Origin: CAIQQQ01 sp037445025
GTDB taxonomy: Bacteria > Pseudomonadota > Alphaproteobacteria > Acetobacterales > Acetobacteraceae
Direction: 5' to 3'
Length of the DNA stretch: 64,000 bases
Assembly: GCA_037445025.1 (NCBI GenBank)
Contig: JBBILI010000025.1
Location: 11,067-75,066 of the forward strand
Shown here: positions 1 through 10,500 of the stretch, in pieces
Numbering within the stretch: position 1 is the first letter of the stretch
How the letters are laid out: each line of letters opens with the position of its first letter
Translations under genes and position numbers: made by a program
Notes under the pieces: generated by a model
Database searches by the model: none
What the model saw: only the letters and a program-made list of their open reading frames with translations
What the model was told of the DNA's origin: nothing

Positions 1-1224
1 ACCGGCGAGCTGTTCCGGCAGTTCCGCGTGCACGGTTCCGGCAGCTTCGAGACCCGCTCGCGGATCGACGGTGTGCTGCGCCTGGTCAGCTACGATCAGG
101 TCGGCGATATGCCGATGCTGATCACGGTGGCGATGGCGGAAAGCGGGGTGTTCGCCACCTGGGATCGCCGGGCGGTCGAGATCGGCGCCATCGTGCTGGC
201 GCTGACGGTGGCGCTGCTCGCCACCGTGCGCGGCATGCAGCGCGAACTGGTGCAGCGCCGCGCCGCCGAGGCCTCCGCCAGCGAAACCAGCGCGCGCTAC
301 CGCCAGCTCACCGAGAGCTCGCGCGACATCATTCTGCGCATCAAGCTTGACGGCACGCTGCGCTACGCCTCCCCGGCCATCGAGGAGCTGCTGGGCTTCC
401 GCCCGTCCGAGCTGACGGGGGCGGCCGGGGCGAGCCTGGTCGATCCGCGCGACGTGCCGGTGGTGGAGCGCGCCATGGGGCGCCTGCGCAGCGGCGCCGA
501 GCATGTCAGCGCCACCTATCGCTGCCACCGCAAGGACGGCAGCGAGGTCTGGATCGAGAGCCTGTTCCGGCTGATCCGCGACCCCGCCACCAACGCGCCG
601 AGCGAGGCGATCGCCAGCTGCCGCGACGTGACGCGGCGGATGCGCACCGAGGCCAACCTCACCCGCTCGGCCGCCACGGACGGCCTGACCGGCCTTGCCA
701 ACCGCCGCCGCTTCGACGAGGCGCTGGGGCTGGAGTGGCGCCGGGCGCACCGGGAGAGTACCTTCATCGCGGTCATGCTGCTCGATGCCGACTGCTTCAA
801 GGCGTTCAACGACACCTACGGCCATCTGGAGGGCGATGCGGCGCTGCAGATGATCGCCCGGGCGATCGCTGCCACCATCCGTCGCCCGGGCGATCTCGGC
901 GCGCGCTATGGCGGCGAGGAGTTCGCGGTGCTGATGCCCAACACCGACGAGGCCGGTGCCATGGTGATCGCCGAGCGCGTCCGTGCCATGGTGGTGGACG
1001 CGGCGATGCCGCACCAGGGTGGCCCTGCCGGCATCGTCACGGTCAGCATCGGCGTGGCCGCGACCCTGGTGTTCGACGGCGATCAGCCGGATCGGCTGCT
1101 GCGCATCGCCGACCAGGCGCTCTACCGGGCCAAGCATCTCGGCCGCAACCGGGTGATCGCGCCAGAGCAGCTGCAGGGACCCGAAGCGGCGCCGCGCGAG
1201 CCAGACCGGGCGGAGATGACCTGA
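1..1224 (+). CDS. PAS-GGDEF diguanylate cyclase, 5' end cut by window
   Basis: Makes c-di-GMP from two GTP. The frame is open from base 1, so the true start lies upstream and the ATG at 28 is internal. The visible protein starts in what looks like the end of a periplasmic Cache-type sensor domain. A membrane helix (IGAIVLALTVALLATV) follows, then a PAS domain and a GGDEF domain. The active site reads GGEEF (RYGGEEFAVLMP). An RPGD motif lies five residues before it and fits the RxxD product-inhibition site, so both catalysis and feedback control look intact. A c-di-GMP phosphodiesterase gene follows 122 bp downstream on the same strand. The sensed signal is unknown. Confidence 0.9.
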   Translation, partial: TGELFRQFRVHGSGSFETRSRIDGVLRLVSYDQVGDMPMLITVAMAESGVFATWDRRAVEIGAIVLALTVALLATVRGMQRELVQRRAAEASASETSARYRQLTESSRDIILRIKLDGTLRYASPAIEELLGFRPSELTGAAGASLVDPRDVPVVERAMGRLRSGAEHVSATYRCHRKDGSEVWIESLFRLIRDPATNAPSEAIASCRDVTRRMRTEANLTRSAATDGLTGLANRRRFDEALGLEWRRAHRESTFIAVMLLDADCFKAFNDTYGHLEGDAALQMIARAIAATIRRPGDLGARYGGEEFAVLMPNTDEAGAMVIAERVRAMVVDAAMPHQGGPAGIVTVSIGVAATLVFDGDQPDRLLRIADQALYRAKHLGRNRVIAPEQLQGPEAAPREPDRAEMT

Positions 1225-1346
1225 GATGACAGAGAATTGCTCCCGCGCCATGCCGCCGTGCCTTCTTTTCCCGTGCAGCCTCCTGCAATGATGACAGACT
1301 AAGGGTGCCTCGCGGGCTCCGCCTGAAACGTCTCTAGGAACATTCG

Positions 1347-2534
1347 ATGTCGTCCAACCGGCTTCTGATCATCGATGACGAGCCAGAGATTGCAGCTGTG
1401 ATCGGCCGTGTTGCACGCGGCGCCGGCTACGACACCATCGTCACCACCGATATCGACGACTTCCTTGACCGGGTGCGCACCTGGAACCCCACCGTCATCG
1501 CGCTCGACCTCGGCATGCCGGATCTGGACGGTCTGCAGGTGCTGAGCCTGCTGGGCGAGGAGGGCTGCAAGGCGCGCATCCTCATCGTCAGCGGCCGCGA
1601 CCACAGTGTGATGACCGAGGCGCTGGGCCTGGGCCTGCGCCGCGGGCTGATGATGGCGGGCATTCTGCAGAAGCCGCTGCGGCTGGACGAATTGCGCACG
1701 GCGTTCCGTGAGATCTTCGAGGAAGCCGGCCTGATCTCGAAGTCCGATCTGGCGGATGCGCTGCAGGCCGGGCAGTTCACGCTGGAATACCAGCCCAAGG
1801 TCGACATCCGTACTCTGCGCCCGATCGGCGTGGAGGCGCTGGCTCGCTGGCACCACCCGACCCGCGGCACCATCGGCCCCAGCACCTTCGTGCCGCTGCT
1901 CGAACAGTCCAACGTCATCTTCGACTTCACCCGCTCGATGTTCGACATGGCGGTGGCGCAGACCAGGCTGTGGCATGACCAGGGGGTGCGCCTGGTCACC
2001 GCGGTCAATGTCTCTGGCCGCTGCTGGACGGCGATGGACATGGGCGAGCTGGTGGTGGGGGCCTGCGACCGGCATGCGCTCGACCCGCATGCCCTGGTTC
2101 TTGAGCTGACCGAGACGGTGGCCATGGTCAACGAGCCACGCACGCTGGCCACGATGCGCCGGCTGGCGGATATGGGGGTGGGGCTGTCGCTGGACGATTT
2201 CGGGACAGGCTATTCATCGCTCACCCAGCTGCACCGGCTGCCGTTCAGCGAAATCAAGATCGACCGCAGCTTCGTCACCGATTGCGACGAGAACGACGAG
2301 AGCCGGATCATCATCGAGTCGGTGACCGAGATGGCGCATAATCTCGGCCAGAAGGTGGTGGCCGAGGGCATCGAGTCGAACCATGTGCTGCGGCGGCTTG
2401 CGACGCTGCGCTGCGATGTGGCGCAGGGCTACTATTTTGGCCGACCGATGCCGGCGCGTGAGATCCGCGGCTGGACGCAGGATTGGACCGAGACGTGGTG
2501 TGCGGCGGGGTCGCAGCCGGTTGGGTGTGCGTAA
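1347..2534 (+). CDS. Response regulator with EAL c-di-GMP phosphodiesterase domain
   Basis: A two-domain protein of 395 residues. The N-terminal receiver has the acidic pair IDDEPE, the phospho-acceptor in ALDLGMPDLDG and the conserved Lys in LQKPL. The C-terminal EAL domain has VEALARWHHP, the metal-binding DDFGTGYSS loop and VVAEGIES, so it should hydrolyse c-di-GMP to pGpG. The layout resembles RocR- and VieA-type REC-EAL proteins. No histidine kinase lies nearby, so the input is unknown. It probably opposes the GGDEF protein just upstream. It converges with the T6SS hcp gene across a palindromic repeat. Confidence 0.92.
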   Translation: MSSNRLLIIDDEPEIAAVIGRVARGAGYDTIVTTDIDDFLDRVRTWNPTVIALDLGMPDLDGLQVLSLLGEEGCKARILIVSGRDHSVMTEALGLGLRRGLMMAGILQKPLRLDELRTAFREIFEEAGLISKSDLADALQAGQFTLEYQPKVDIRTLRPIGVEALARWHHPTRGTIGPSTFVPLLEQSNVIFDFTRSMFDMAVAQTRLWHDQGVRLVTAVNVSGRCWTAMDMGELVVGACDRHALDPHALVLELTETVAMVNEPRTLATMRRLADMGVGLSLDDFGTGYSSLTQLHRLPFSEIKIDRSFVTDCDENDESRIIIESVTEMAHNLGQKVVAEGIESNHVLRRLATLRCDVAQGYYFGRPMPAREIRGWTQDWTETWCAAGSQPVGCA

Positions 2535-2667
2535 GGAAGGACTTCTTTTCTGAAGAAAAGAAGCAAAAGACTTTCTATCGCTGGCGCATTACCTCTCCGG
2601 AGGGTATTTCGAGAGATAGAAAGTTTTTTGGTTCTTTTTTTCAAAAAAGAACCGCTGTCTTTCCTAA
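2535..2667. repeat. AT-rich palindromic repeat, family 1, two-armed copy; likely bidirectional terminator
   Basis: The left arm carries the hairpin CTTCTTTTC/GAAAAGAAG (2542-2563). The right arm carries GGTTCTTTTTT/AAAAAAGAACC (2630-2653). The right arm is an imperfect reverse complement of the left, and ACTTTCTATC pairs with GATAGAAAGT inside them. A short GC-rich spacer lies between the arms. It sits between convergent genes and provides the TAG stop of the hcp gene. Similar copies recur across the window. Confidence 0.85.
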
Positions 2668-3389
2668 ATATTTTTAAGGTTGGCCAGACTCCAGCTCTGC
2701 GGCGGCAGCGACAGATCGAGCGACCCGTCATCCTTCGGCATGGCGTATTTCACTTCTGCCTTCCGACAGACGAATTTGATGCTCTCCTTGACCACATCAT
2801 CGTCCTGCCAGTCGAAATCGATGAGCAGCACATCGGTGAACTTGATCTGCAGAAACGTGTACAGCATATCCGAGCCCATGCCGCGCCGTTTGATCAGCGT
2901 TGCTGAGTCAATGATTGTGAAGTTGAGGCATGCCTTGAACAGCTCGATCGAGGACTTGTCCATCTTCTTGCTGAACTGCACCGGCTCCAGATCGGTGGTG
3001 AACGGCTTGTTGCGGATGCTGTTCGAGCCGAACGTCATGAAGCGGGGGTACTGGTTGAAGCTGTGGCCGGGCATGGGCGGCTTGCCCGCAGCGGCGTTCT
3101 GCTGTGTGCCCATCAGGAACTCGATCTGCTTACGGAATATCGCATCCTGTTCCTTGCGGGCGCGCCCTTCATCGTTCTCGTCAGGCATCGTGTCCGGCAT
3201 CAGCCCGACTTCGAGCCGGAAGTCGTCCACCGAGAAATAGCTGCCGGTGTAGACGTTGGGCCCCAACTGGGTTTTGCGGAAATCCGCGGCCAGGGTGTCG
3301 TCGCCGGCGATGAAGGCCTGTGATTCCGCGGGGATCGGCGTGTTGCTGATCACCATCCGCATCAACGTGTCGCGGGTGTCCTGTGCCAT
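2664..3389 (-). CDS. Hcp-family T6SS tube protein, long variant (third hcp)
   Basis: Hcp proteins form the hexameric inner tube of the T6SS and are secreted with it. This one has 241 residues against about 160-170 for typical Hcp. It keeps family features: an early YFSVDDFRLEV segment, a central KKMDKSSIELFKAC and a late VVKESIKFVCRKAEVKYA strand. The extra length is in a charged insert around residues 65-110. It starts one base after the stop of another hcp gene, so the two are co-transcribed. The TAG stop falls in the adjoining palindromic repeat. It may be a specialised tube or cargo-carrying Hcp; that role is inferred only from its size and divergence. Confidence 0.8.
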   Translation of the reverse strand: MAQDTRDTLMRMVISNTPIPAESQAFIAGDDTLAADFRKTQLGPNVYTGSYFSVDDFRLEVGLMPDTMPDENDEGRARKEQDAIFRKQIEFLMGTQQNAAAGKPPMPGHSFNQYPRFMTFGSNSIRNKPFTTDLEPVQFSKKMDKSSIELFKACLNFTIIDSATLIKRRGMGSDMLYTFLQIKFTDVLLIDFDWQDDDVVKESIKFVCRKAEVKYAMPKDDGSLDLSLPPQSWSLANLKNI

Positions 3390-3390
3390 G

Positions 3391-4059
3391 TTATTTGCTC
3401 GGTCCGGTCTTGCGGGTCTTGGCGTCGTAGCCCCAGAACATGTTGATGGCGTCGCCGAGCGAGCCGTCGGCGTTCTGCGGCTTGTAGGTGACCTTGATTT
3501 CGCGGAACACGAACTGGATCGTTTCCTTGATCACTTCGGCATCGGCGAAGTTGATGTGCGAGACCAGCAGATCCTTGAAGTCGTAGCGCAGGAAGGTCTG
3601 CAGCATGTCCTCGCCGACGACCTTGCGTTTCACCACCGAGGCGCTGCGGAGCACCTCGGAGATGGCGCATTTCTGAAACAGCACCGGCGAGGCCCGGTCA
3701 TAGCGGCGGGTGATCGACAGATCGTCCAGCTTCAGCTGGAACTTCATGGCCTTGATCTCCTCCGGCGTGGCGCTTTTCCACTTGCCGAACTTGGCCTTGG
3801 GCACTTTCTTCTTGTCGCTCTTGTTCGCTCCGTCCTGCTTGCCGGAGCCGCCGGCGGTGCCGGCGTCGCTTGACGCGTCCTCATCCTCGACGTTCACGCC
3901 GATCTTGAAATCATCGACCGCGAAGAACTCGCCGTTCAGGTAGTCATCGATCAGGTCATCGCCATCGCTGGTCACCTCTGTCCGACATTCGGCGAGGATC
4001 GGCTTGCCGTCCTTGTCCAGCAGCCGCATGAAGACCTCGCTGTTGTAATCGTCTGCCAT
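3391..4059 (-). CDS. Hcp-family T6SS tube protein with Lys-rich insert (second hcp)
   Basis: A 222-residue Hcp-like protein. It shares with its downstream neighbour the pattern EFFAVDDFKIGV near residue 50, ITRRYDRASPVLFQKC in the middle and VIKETIQFVFREIKVTYKP towards the end. A hydrophilic Gly/Ser/Lys-rich insert at about residues 60-95 separates the first strand from the Hcp core. A clear AGGAG ribosome binding site precedes the ATG. Together with the gene after it, it ends the tssJKLM-vgrG-tssC2 arm of the cluster. It could be an alternative tube subunit matched to the second TssC. Confidence 0.8.
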   Translation of the reverse strand: MADDYNSEVFMRLLDKDGKPILAECRTEVTSDGDDLIDDYLNGEFFAVDDFKIGVNVEDEDASSDAGTAGGSGKQDGANKSDKKKVPKAKFGKWKSATPEEIKAMKFQLKLDDLSITRRYDRASPVLFQKCAISEVLRSASVVKRKVVGEDMLQTFLRYDFKDLLVSHINFADAEVIKETIQFVFREIKVTYKPQNADGSLGDAINMFWGYDAKTRKTGPSK

Positions 4060-4110
4060 TTCATGCTCCTGCCAACTGGCCGCGGCCTCACCAAAAAACT
4101 CCCGCGCAAA

Positions 4111-4165
4111 CGTTCAAAAGTCTTTTGCTTCTTTTCTTCAGAAAAGAAGACCTTGCTTCCTTCCT
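4111..4165. repeat. Palindromic repeat family 1, single arm
   Basis: Solo arm with the hairpin CTTCTTTTC/GAAAAGAAG (about 4128-4149), without a partner arm. It lies in the gap between the second TssC gene and the two hcp genes, where it could attenuate or end transcription. Confidence 0.7.
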
Positions 4166-4174
4166 AAACCCCCC

Positions 4175-5641
4175 TCAAGGCGCCGGCACCCGAGAGACCA
4201 GCCGCAGCGCCACGCTCAGCCCCTCCAGCTGGTAATGCGGCTTGATCAGAAACTTCGCCTCATACTGTCCGGGGCGCTCGGGCATGTCCTCCAGCGTCAC
4301 GTCGGCATCCTCCAGCGGATGGCTGGCCTTCCATTCGTCGTCCGACGTGCTGGTGGACCCATCGACATAGCTGCGCAGCCATTTGCGCAGCCAGGTCTGC
4401 AGCTGGGCGCGCGACATGGAGCCGCCGACCTTGTCGCGTACCAGGCATTTCAGATAATGCGCAAAGCGGCAGCAGGCGAACAGGTAGGACAGCCTGGACG
4501 AAAGCACGGCGTTGGCGCTCGCCGCCGGGTCGTCATAAAGCTGCGGCAGCTGCAGCGAATTGGCGCTGACGAAGGCCGCCACGGCGCTGTTCTTGCGATG
4601 CAGCAGCGGGATCAGCCCAAGCCGGGACAGCTCGGCCTCGCGCCGCTCGTTCAGGGCGATCTCGGTGCAGGTGCGCACATCGGCGTCGCCTTCCACCGTG
4701 TCGAAATGCAGCATCGGCAGGTCCTCGACGATGCCGCCGGTCTCGATGCCGTGGATCTTGGTGCACCAGCCATAGCGCGAGAACGAGCGGGCGATGTTGG
4801 CGCCCATGGCGAAGGCGGCGTTGGCCCAGGCGTAGGTGCTGTGGTCCGGCCCTTCCACGTCCTCCTCGAAGGCGAAATCGTCGATCGGGTCGGTGCGGTG
4901 GCCGTACGGCAGGCGGGAGAGCATCCGCGGCATGCACAGACCGACATAGCGCGCATCCTCGGTCGCGCGCAGCGCGCGCCAGGCGGCGTAGTCCGCGGTC
5001 TGGAAGATGCGGCTGAGGTCGCGCGGGTTAGCGAGCTCGGTCCAGCTGTCCATCTGCATCAGGCTGGGGGCGGCGGCGGTGATGAACGGCACATGGGCGG
5101 CGGCGGCGATGGCGGCCATGTCGGCCAGGATCTGAATGTTCTGCGGCTGGTGGTCGAATTCATAGTCGCCGATCAGCACGCCGAACGGCTCGCCGCCGAG
5201 CTGGCCGTATTCCTCCTCGTAGATCTTCTTGAAGATCGGGCTCTGGTCCCAGGCGGTGCCGCGGAATTTGCGCAGCGTGCGGCCCAGTTCGCGCTGGGAG
5301 ATGTTGAACAGGCGTATCTTCAGCATGGCGTCGGTCTCGACGCAGCGGACCAGGAAATGCAGCCCGCGCCAGCTCGCCTCCAGCGCCTGGAACTCGGAAT
5401 GGTGCAGCACGAGGTTGATCTGCCGGCCCAGCAGACCGTCGATCTGCGCGTTGACCGCCTCGATCATCTTGCGCACCGGAAGCTGGCCGATCCAGGGGCG
5501 GCCCTGGATCTCACGCGCCAGCACCGCGAGTGCGGGGAGGCAGGCTGCGTCCACACTGTCGAGCGAGACACGATCGGACGACGGCTCCGCCACCATGCGG
5601 CGCCGGTCGAGCAGGGTGATGAAGACCGTCTCGTCGCTCAT
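4175..5641 (-). CDS. tssC2: TssC paralogue, second T6SS sheath large subunit
   Basis: A 488-residue protein of the TssC (VipB) family, which builds the contractile sheath with TssB. It carries the long conserved run around residues 130-160 (LGRTLRKFRGTAWDQSPIFK, GEPFGVLIGDYEFDH), the MPRMLSRLPYG segment and a C-terminal HYLKCLVRDKVG, all clearly alignable with the other TssC at 26582-28057. Its N-terminus is shorter and unlike that protein. No separate tssB lies beside it. Agrobacterium also encodes two TssC proteins, so duplication is known in alphaproteobacterial systems. It follows vgrG after a 14-base gap. Confidence 0.88.
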   Translation of the reverse strand: MSDETVFITLLDRRRMVAEPSSDRVSLDSVDAACLPALAVLAREIQGRPWIGQLPVRKMIEAVNAQIDGLLGRQINLVLHHSEFQALEASWRGLHFLVRCVETDAMLKIRLFNISQRELGRTLRKFRGTAWDQSPIFKKIYEEEYGQLGGEPFGVLIGDYEFDHQPQNIQILADMAAIAAAAHVPFITAAAPSLMQMDSWTELANPRDLSRIFQTADYAAWRALRATEDARYVGLCMPRMLSRLPYGHRTDPIDDFAFEEDVEGPDHSTYAWANAAFAMGANIARSFSRYGWCTKIHGIETGGIVEDLPMLHFDTVEGDADVRTCTEIALNERREAELSRLGLIPLLHRKNSAVAAFVSANSLQLPQLYDDPAASANAVLSSRLSYLFACCRFAHYLKCLVRDKVGGSMSRAQLQTWLRKWLRSYVDGSTSTSDDEWKASHPLEDADVTLEDMPERPGQYEAKFLIKPHYQLEGLSVALRLVSRVPAP

Positions 5642-5655
5642 GGGGCGTTGTCCGG

Positions 5656-7572
5656 TCAGTTGATCTGGATCATGGCGGCCTGCAGCTGGATCATCGCGTC
5701 ACCGCTGCCCTTGATCATGGGGCCGGACAGGGTGATGCCGCTGGGGTCGAGCTTGAGGCTGGTGCCGCCCACGGTCAGCTCGATCGAGGCGGTGGCGGTG
5801 AGCTTGACCGAGGTCGTGGCGGTCACCTCGAACGCCTGGCCGGTGGTGATCTTGCTGCCGCCGGCGCTGACCGCGAGCGAGTGGTTGCCGGCGGAGACGA
5901 TGGTGCTGTCGTTGCCCTGCGACACGGTCAGCGTGTTGTTGCCCTGCGACACCGTCACATCCCGCTTGCCCTGCTTGACGGTGGTTGCGGTGTCGTTGGT
6001 GATCTCGATCGTCTCGTTGTTGAGCACGACCTTGTGGTAGTCCTTCTGCGCCTGGAAGAACACTTCCTCGCTGCCGGCCTTGTCCTCGAAGCGCAGCTCG
6101 TTGAAGCCGCTGCCGCCCTGGCTGGAATTGGTCTTGATGGTGCTGCGGGTCATGTTGTCGGGCAAGGTGTCGGGCACGGTCTGGGTGGCGTTGTAGACCA
6201 CGCCGGTGACGATCGGCCGGTCGGGGTTGCCTTCGAGAAACTCGACGACGACCTCCATGCCGATGCGCGGAATGAACATCGTGCCCCAGCCGGCGCCGGC
6301 CCAGGTCTGTGCCACGCGGATCCAGCAGGAGCTGTTCTCGTCCGCCCCGGGGTCGCGGTCCCAGAAGAACTTCACTTTGATGCGGCCGTATTTGTCGGTC
6401 ATGATCTCCTGGCCGGAGGTGCCGACCACCTTGGCCGTCTGCGGCCCGCGGATCAGCGGGCGCGGCGTGACCGAGGGCAGGCGGAACGGCACGTCGCCGG
6501 GAATGGCCGCGAAATTCACCCGGTGGCTGTCGATCAGCTGGCCGCGGCTGTCGGCATTGCCTTCGGCCATGCTCATGGTGATCTCGGTGCGCGTCACCAG
6601 GTATTCCTGCGACGTGGTGGGATCGGTGGTGTCCTTGAGCTTGATCTTGTTGCCCACCCGCACGCGGCGCGCATTGGTGCGCCCGGTGCAGATCTGCACG
6701 CCGGCCTTGTATTCCTGCATCCGCACCCCGGCCAGCTTCTGCCCGTCATCCACGGTCTCGTAGCGGCCGGGATACTGGTAGATCTCGAAGCTGCCATAAG
6801 GGTGCTCGCCCGGATCGAGCGACTTTGCGGTGAGGTCGGCGGCGGGGGTGGTGAAGTTGTAGTCCCGGTAGGTCTGGGCACCGGGCATGAGATGATGGTC
6901 GGCACTCCATTCCCAGATATGGTCCTCCACCGCGCGCTGCTCGGTCTGGGCGAAATAGAACGGGATCGGGTCGCCCTGCACGGTGTGGGAGGCGGGATCG
7001 TCGGCGAAGACGATCTTGTGCTCGTCCTGCTCGTGCGCGACGTAGAAATACAGGCCGTACTCCTCCATCAGCCGCGTGATGAAGGCGTAGGCGCTCTCGT
7101 TGTACTGCACGCAGAACTCCAGCACGATGGAGCCCGCCTGGTTCTGCCGCTTGTCCTCGGTCTCGGTGAAGCCGTGGTCCTTCAGCACCTTGTTGATGAT
7201 GTCCCACGCCGACATATTCTGGAAGATCTTGCAGTCCCGCGTCTGCGACAGGATCCACAGCGAGGGCCGCAGCTCGACATGGTAGTGGTAGACGCCGCCA
7301 TGCATGCCCACGAAGTTGGCGCGCGAGACGAGACCGTTGAAATAAGCCTTGTTCTTGTCGGCGTCGGTCATCGACACCGTCACCTTGGCGCCGAGCATCT
7401 TGTCGATCGCAGCCCGGGCCTTGCCGCTGGAGAGGTTGAGCTCGATCAGATAGGGGCGGCCCATCTCCTCCCGGGCGGTCAGCCCGTCGAACACCAGGGT
7501 GAAGCCGGGATCGGGCTTCACCGAGATGGTGACGTAGTTGGTGGCCTGGTCGGCACTGGTGCTGTCGGACAT
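5656..7572 (-). CDS. tssI: T6SS spike protein VgrG (TssI)
   Basis: VgrG trimers form the spike at the tip of the Hcp tube. The 638-residue protein begins MSDSTSADQ at 7572; the frame stays open upstream, but that part overlaps tssM. Visible parts are the gp27-like N-terminal half, the gp5 OB-fold segment (DKYGRIKVKFFWDRD, then SSCWIRVAQTWAGAGWG and IPRIGMEVVVEF), and a C-terminal beta-helix of VSQGN/VSAGN repeats ending in AMIQIN. There is no C-terminal effector extension, so cargo would need an adaptor or PAAR protein, and none is seen in this window. Confidence 0.95.
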   Translation of the reverse strand: MSDSTSADQATNYVTISVKPDPGFTLVFDGLTAREEMGRPYLIELNLSSGKARAAIDKMLGAKVTVSMTDADKNKAYFNGLVSRANFVGMHGGVYHYHVELRPSLWILSQTRDCKIFQNMSAWDIINKVLKDHGFTETEDKRQNQAGSIVLEFCVQYNESAYAFITRLMEEYGLYFYVAHEQDEHKIVFADDPASHTVQGDPIPFYFAQTEQRAVEDHIWEWSADHHLMPGAQTYRDYNFTTPAADLTAKSLDPGEHPYGSFEIYQYPGRYETVDDGQKLAGVRMQEYKAGVQICTGRTNARRVRVGNKIKLKDTTDPTTSQEYLVTRTEITMSMAEGNADSRGQLIDSHRVNFAAIPGDVPFRLPSVTPRPLIRGPQTAKVVGTSGQEIMTDKYGRIKVKFFWDRDPGADENSSCWIRVAQTWAGAGWGTMFIPRIGMEVVVEFLEGNPDRPIVTGVVYNATQTVPDTLPDNMTRSTIKTNSSQGGSGFNELRFEDKAGSEEVFFQAQKDYHKVVLNNETIEITNDTATTVKQGKRDVTVSQGNNTLTVSQGNDSTIVSAGNHSLAVSAGGSKITTGQAFEVTATTSVKLTATASIELTVGGTSLKLDPSGITLSGPMIKGSGDAMIQLQAAMIQIN

Positions 7573-7586
7573 GGCGAACCGGTCTC

Positions 7587-10500
7587 CTACAGCGACGGCG
7601 GGCAGCGGAACGCGCGCAGCGCGTCCAGCGTGAACGGGTTGCGCACGCTGCTGGCGTTGAGATCGAAGGTGGCGCTCCCGGCGGGCGAGGTGAACACCAG
7701 GCGGAACTTGTCCGCCTGGCCGCTGGGAACGACGCGGATCGTGTCCATCATGCGCAGCAGCGCCCACGGCCCGTCCTGCTGCGACATGGTGGCGTTGCCG
7801 CCGGCGGCCGGTGTCATCGTCACCCGCACCAGCGTCTTGCCGTTGGCACCGGGCCAGCGGAAGGCGCTGCTTTCCGTGGGGCCATGATTGTAGGTGAGCG
7901 TCTGCCCGCCGATCTCGATGGTGATCTGCCCCACTCCGGCATCGAGCGAGACCGGCACCAGCTGGAACTTGACGGCGATGTTCTGCCCGTCGGTGAACAG
8001 CGACTGGCGGATCTGATCCGCCCGTTCCAGCTGCACCAGCGTGCCGGGCTGCAGCTGCAGCTGCGACTGGTTGGCCGCCTGCCACTTCCACGGCTTCACC
8101 GTGGTGTCGACCAGGCTTTTGAGGTTGTCGTTGAAGAAGCTGTCCTCCAGCCCGCCCGGGCCGAGCAGATGGGTGAAATCGTCGATCGGCACGTCGATGG
8201 GGCTGCCGGCGACGAAGGGATAGCGGTTGAAGAACGCCTCGGTGCACAGCGGCAGCACCTTGGTCTTCCAGGCGGTGTCGAGCTCCTTGCTGGCGCCGCC
8301 GGTGGCCACCGCCGTGGAACTGGCCGAGACCGTCTGCAGCATGCCCGCGACCGGGCCGGGCAGATCCTTCGCCAGATCCTTCAGCTGCTGCGCCGCCGCC
8401 GCCTGGCCGCCGCCGGCGCCGCCGGTGCCGACCAGGCCGAGCAGCGCCTGGCCCTGGTTGGGCGCGTTGGCCACCTGGATCATGCCCTGGTAGATCGTGG
8501 CCATCTTTTCGATGGCCGCCTCCATCGGCGCCGGCTTCTCCTTGGTGGCGATGACGAAGGTGTGGATGGTCTTGAAATGCGCATCCACCCGCGAGGCCGG
8601 ATCGACCGGCGCCGCGTTGGGGTCGCTGCCGAACGCCTCGCCGACGATGCCCGCGACCTCCTGCTGGGAGAAGCTGAGCCCGCTGCGCGCGACCAGCGTG
8701 CCGAAGCCGGCCGCGCGCTGGCCGACCTTGCTGGCCTTGGCCTGAAGTGCGGCCTCGGCGCTGTCGGCGGCGGCCTTGCGGCTGAGCTGGGTCTGCGCGT
8801 CGATCGAGATCAGCAGGTTGCGCAGCGGCGAGTTCGGGCCGCTGAGCAGGCCGAGCTGCTCCACCGCCTCCGGTACGCTGGCGAACGACTTCACCGCGAT
8901 GTCGTTCAGCTCCTGGTCCCAGACACGGACATAGGCATCGAGATACAGGCCGATCACATCGCGGCGCAGCTTGTTCACGTCGCTGATCGTGTCGGTCACG
9001 CTGCGCTTCTGGCGGCCCAGCACCCAGCTGTCCTCGGCCAGCTCCTGCGTCACCGTCGGCATGTAGGGCAGGAAGGTGTTGTGGTAGCCGGCCCAGGTGA
9101 AGATGCCGGGCACCGGGGTGGACAGCGGCTTGCCCGAGCGCAGCGCGAACACACGGCTGGCGCCGGCGCCGCCGTTGTCCTCCACCGTCCAGCCCTGCAG
9201 CGACTTCACCCGCGGGCTGCGCATGATGCGGTTGTAGCTGTATTCCGCCAGCGGCTCGCGCGTCAGGATCTGGCGCACCTGCGCCACCAGCGGCCCGTTG
9301 ATGGCGATCGGCGTGATCTCGCGCTGCAGCATGGCATCGGCATGGTTGATCAGCGCGTCGCGCACCGGCGCGTCGTCATCGGAGAAGCTCGAATTGAAGT
9401 CGGTGATCAGCCAGGCCATCACCGTGTCGTGGTCCACCGGGCCCTGGCGTCCCAGGATCAGATAGACCTTGAGCGCCTCGTAGAGAAAGTCCGGCTTGTC
9501 GAGATTGGCCTGCAGCTGCCGCTCCAGCCGGGCCAGCAGGCGCGGCAGCAGCATGGCGTTCAGCGCGCGGTAATAGGCGGCGATCGCGGCCGAGCTGATC
9601 TTGTCGCCCTGATAGAGGCCGAAGGTCAGCTCCAGCGGTGTCGAGGACTCGCGCTGGTCGTAGCCGCCGCGCATGGTCCGCAGCGTGGCGAGCGCCGGCA
9701 GGATCGCCCGCAGATCGGTGTCGTTGGCGCCGCGCTGGGCAAGCTCGGCGTATTGCTTGTTGTACTGGTCGGCCGCGGCATGCGCCTCGGCGATCATGCC
9801 GGCATTGCCGATATAGCTGGAGGTCCAGCCGGCGATCAGCAGCAGCAGCACCGCGGCACAGGCGCCATAGGTGCCGCGATAGATCCAGCGTTCGCGGCGT
9901 TCCACGCGCTTGTCGAAGCTGACCAGCGCCGCCTCGCCGAACACCACGGCGCCGAGCACCTTGGTGAGGAAGTAGCTGCGCCCCGCGCCGCTGAACGCGG
10001 TCACGGCCTGGCGCGGCAGGCCGAACTGGCTGGCCATGGTGCCGAGCAGGCGGTCGATCGGCGTGCCGTCCTGGGTGCCGGAGGTCAGGTAGACCCCGCG
10101 CAGCAGCGGGCGCTCCTCCAGCCGGCTGGGGCGGAAGATCTCGGTGAGAAACGATCCGGCCACTTCACGCAGCGAGGCGATCTGCTGGGGAAACCCGTAG
10201 ATCAGCCGCCGGCGGACGATGTCGGTCTCCTGGCTCAGCCGTTCCAGCATGCGCTGGTTAAGGCGCTGCAGCAGCAGGTCGAACTCGGCCTCGAAGGCGC
10301 CGATGGCACCAGCCTCGTCCTTGCCGTCATCCAGCTTGAAGGTCATGCCCCAGACCTGCTCGCGCTCCTCGCGGCCGAGATTGTCGAAGAACTCGACGAA
10401 GCCCGCGATCAGGTCGGCCTTGGTGAACAGCACATAGATCGGCACGCGCACGCCGAGCTCCTCGTGCAGCTCGCGCAGCCGCTTGCGCATGGCCGCCGCG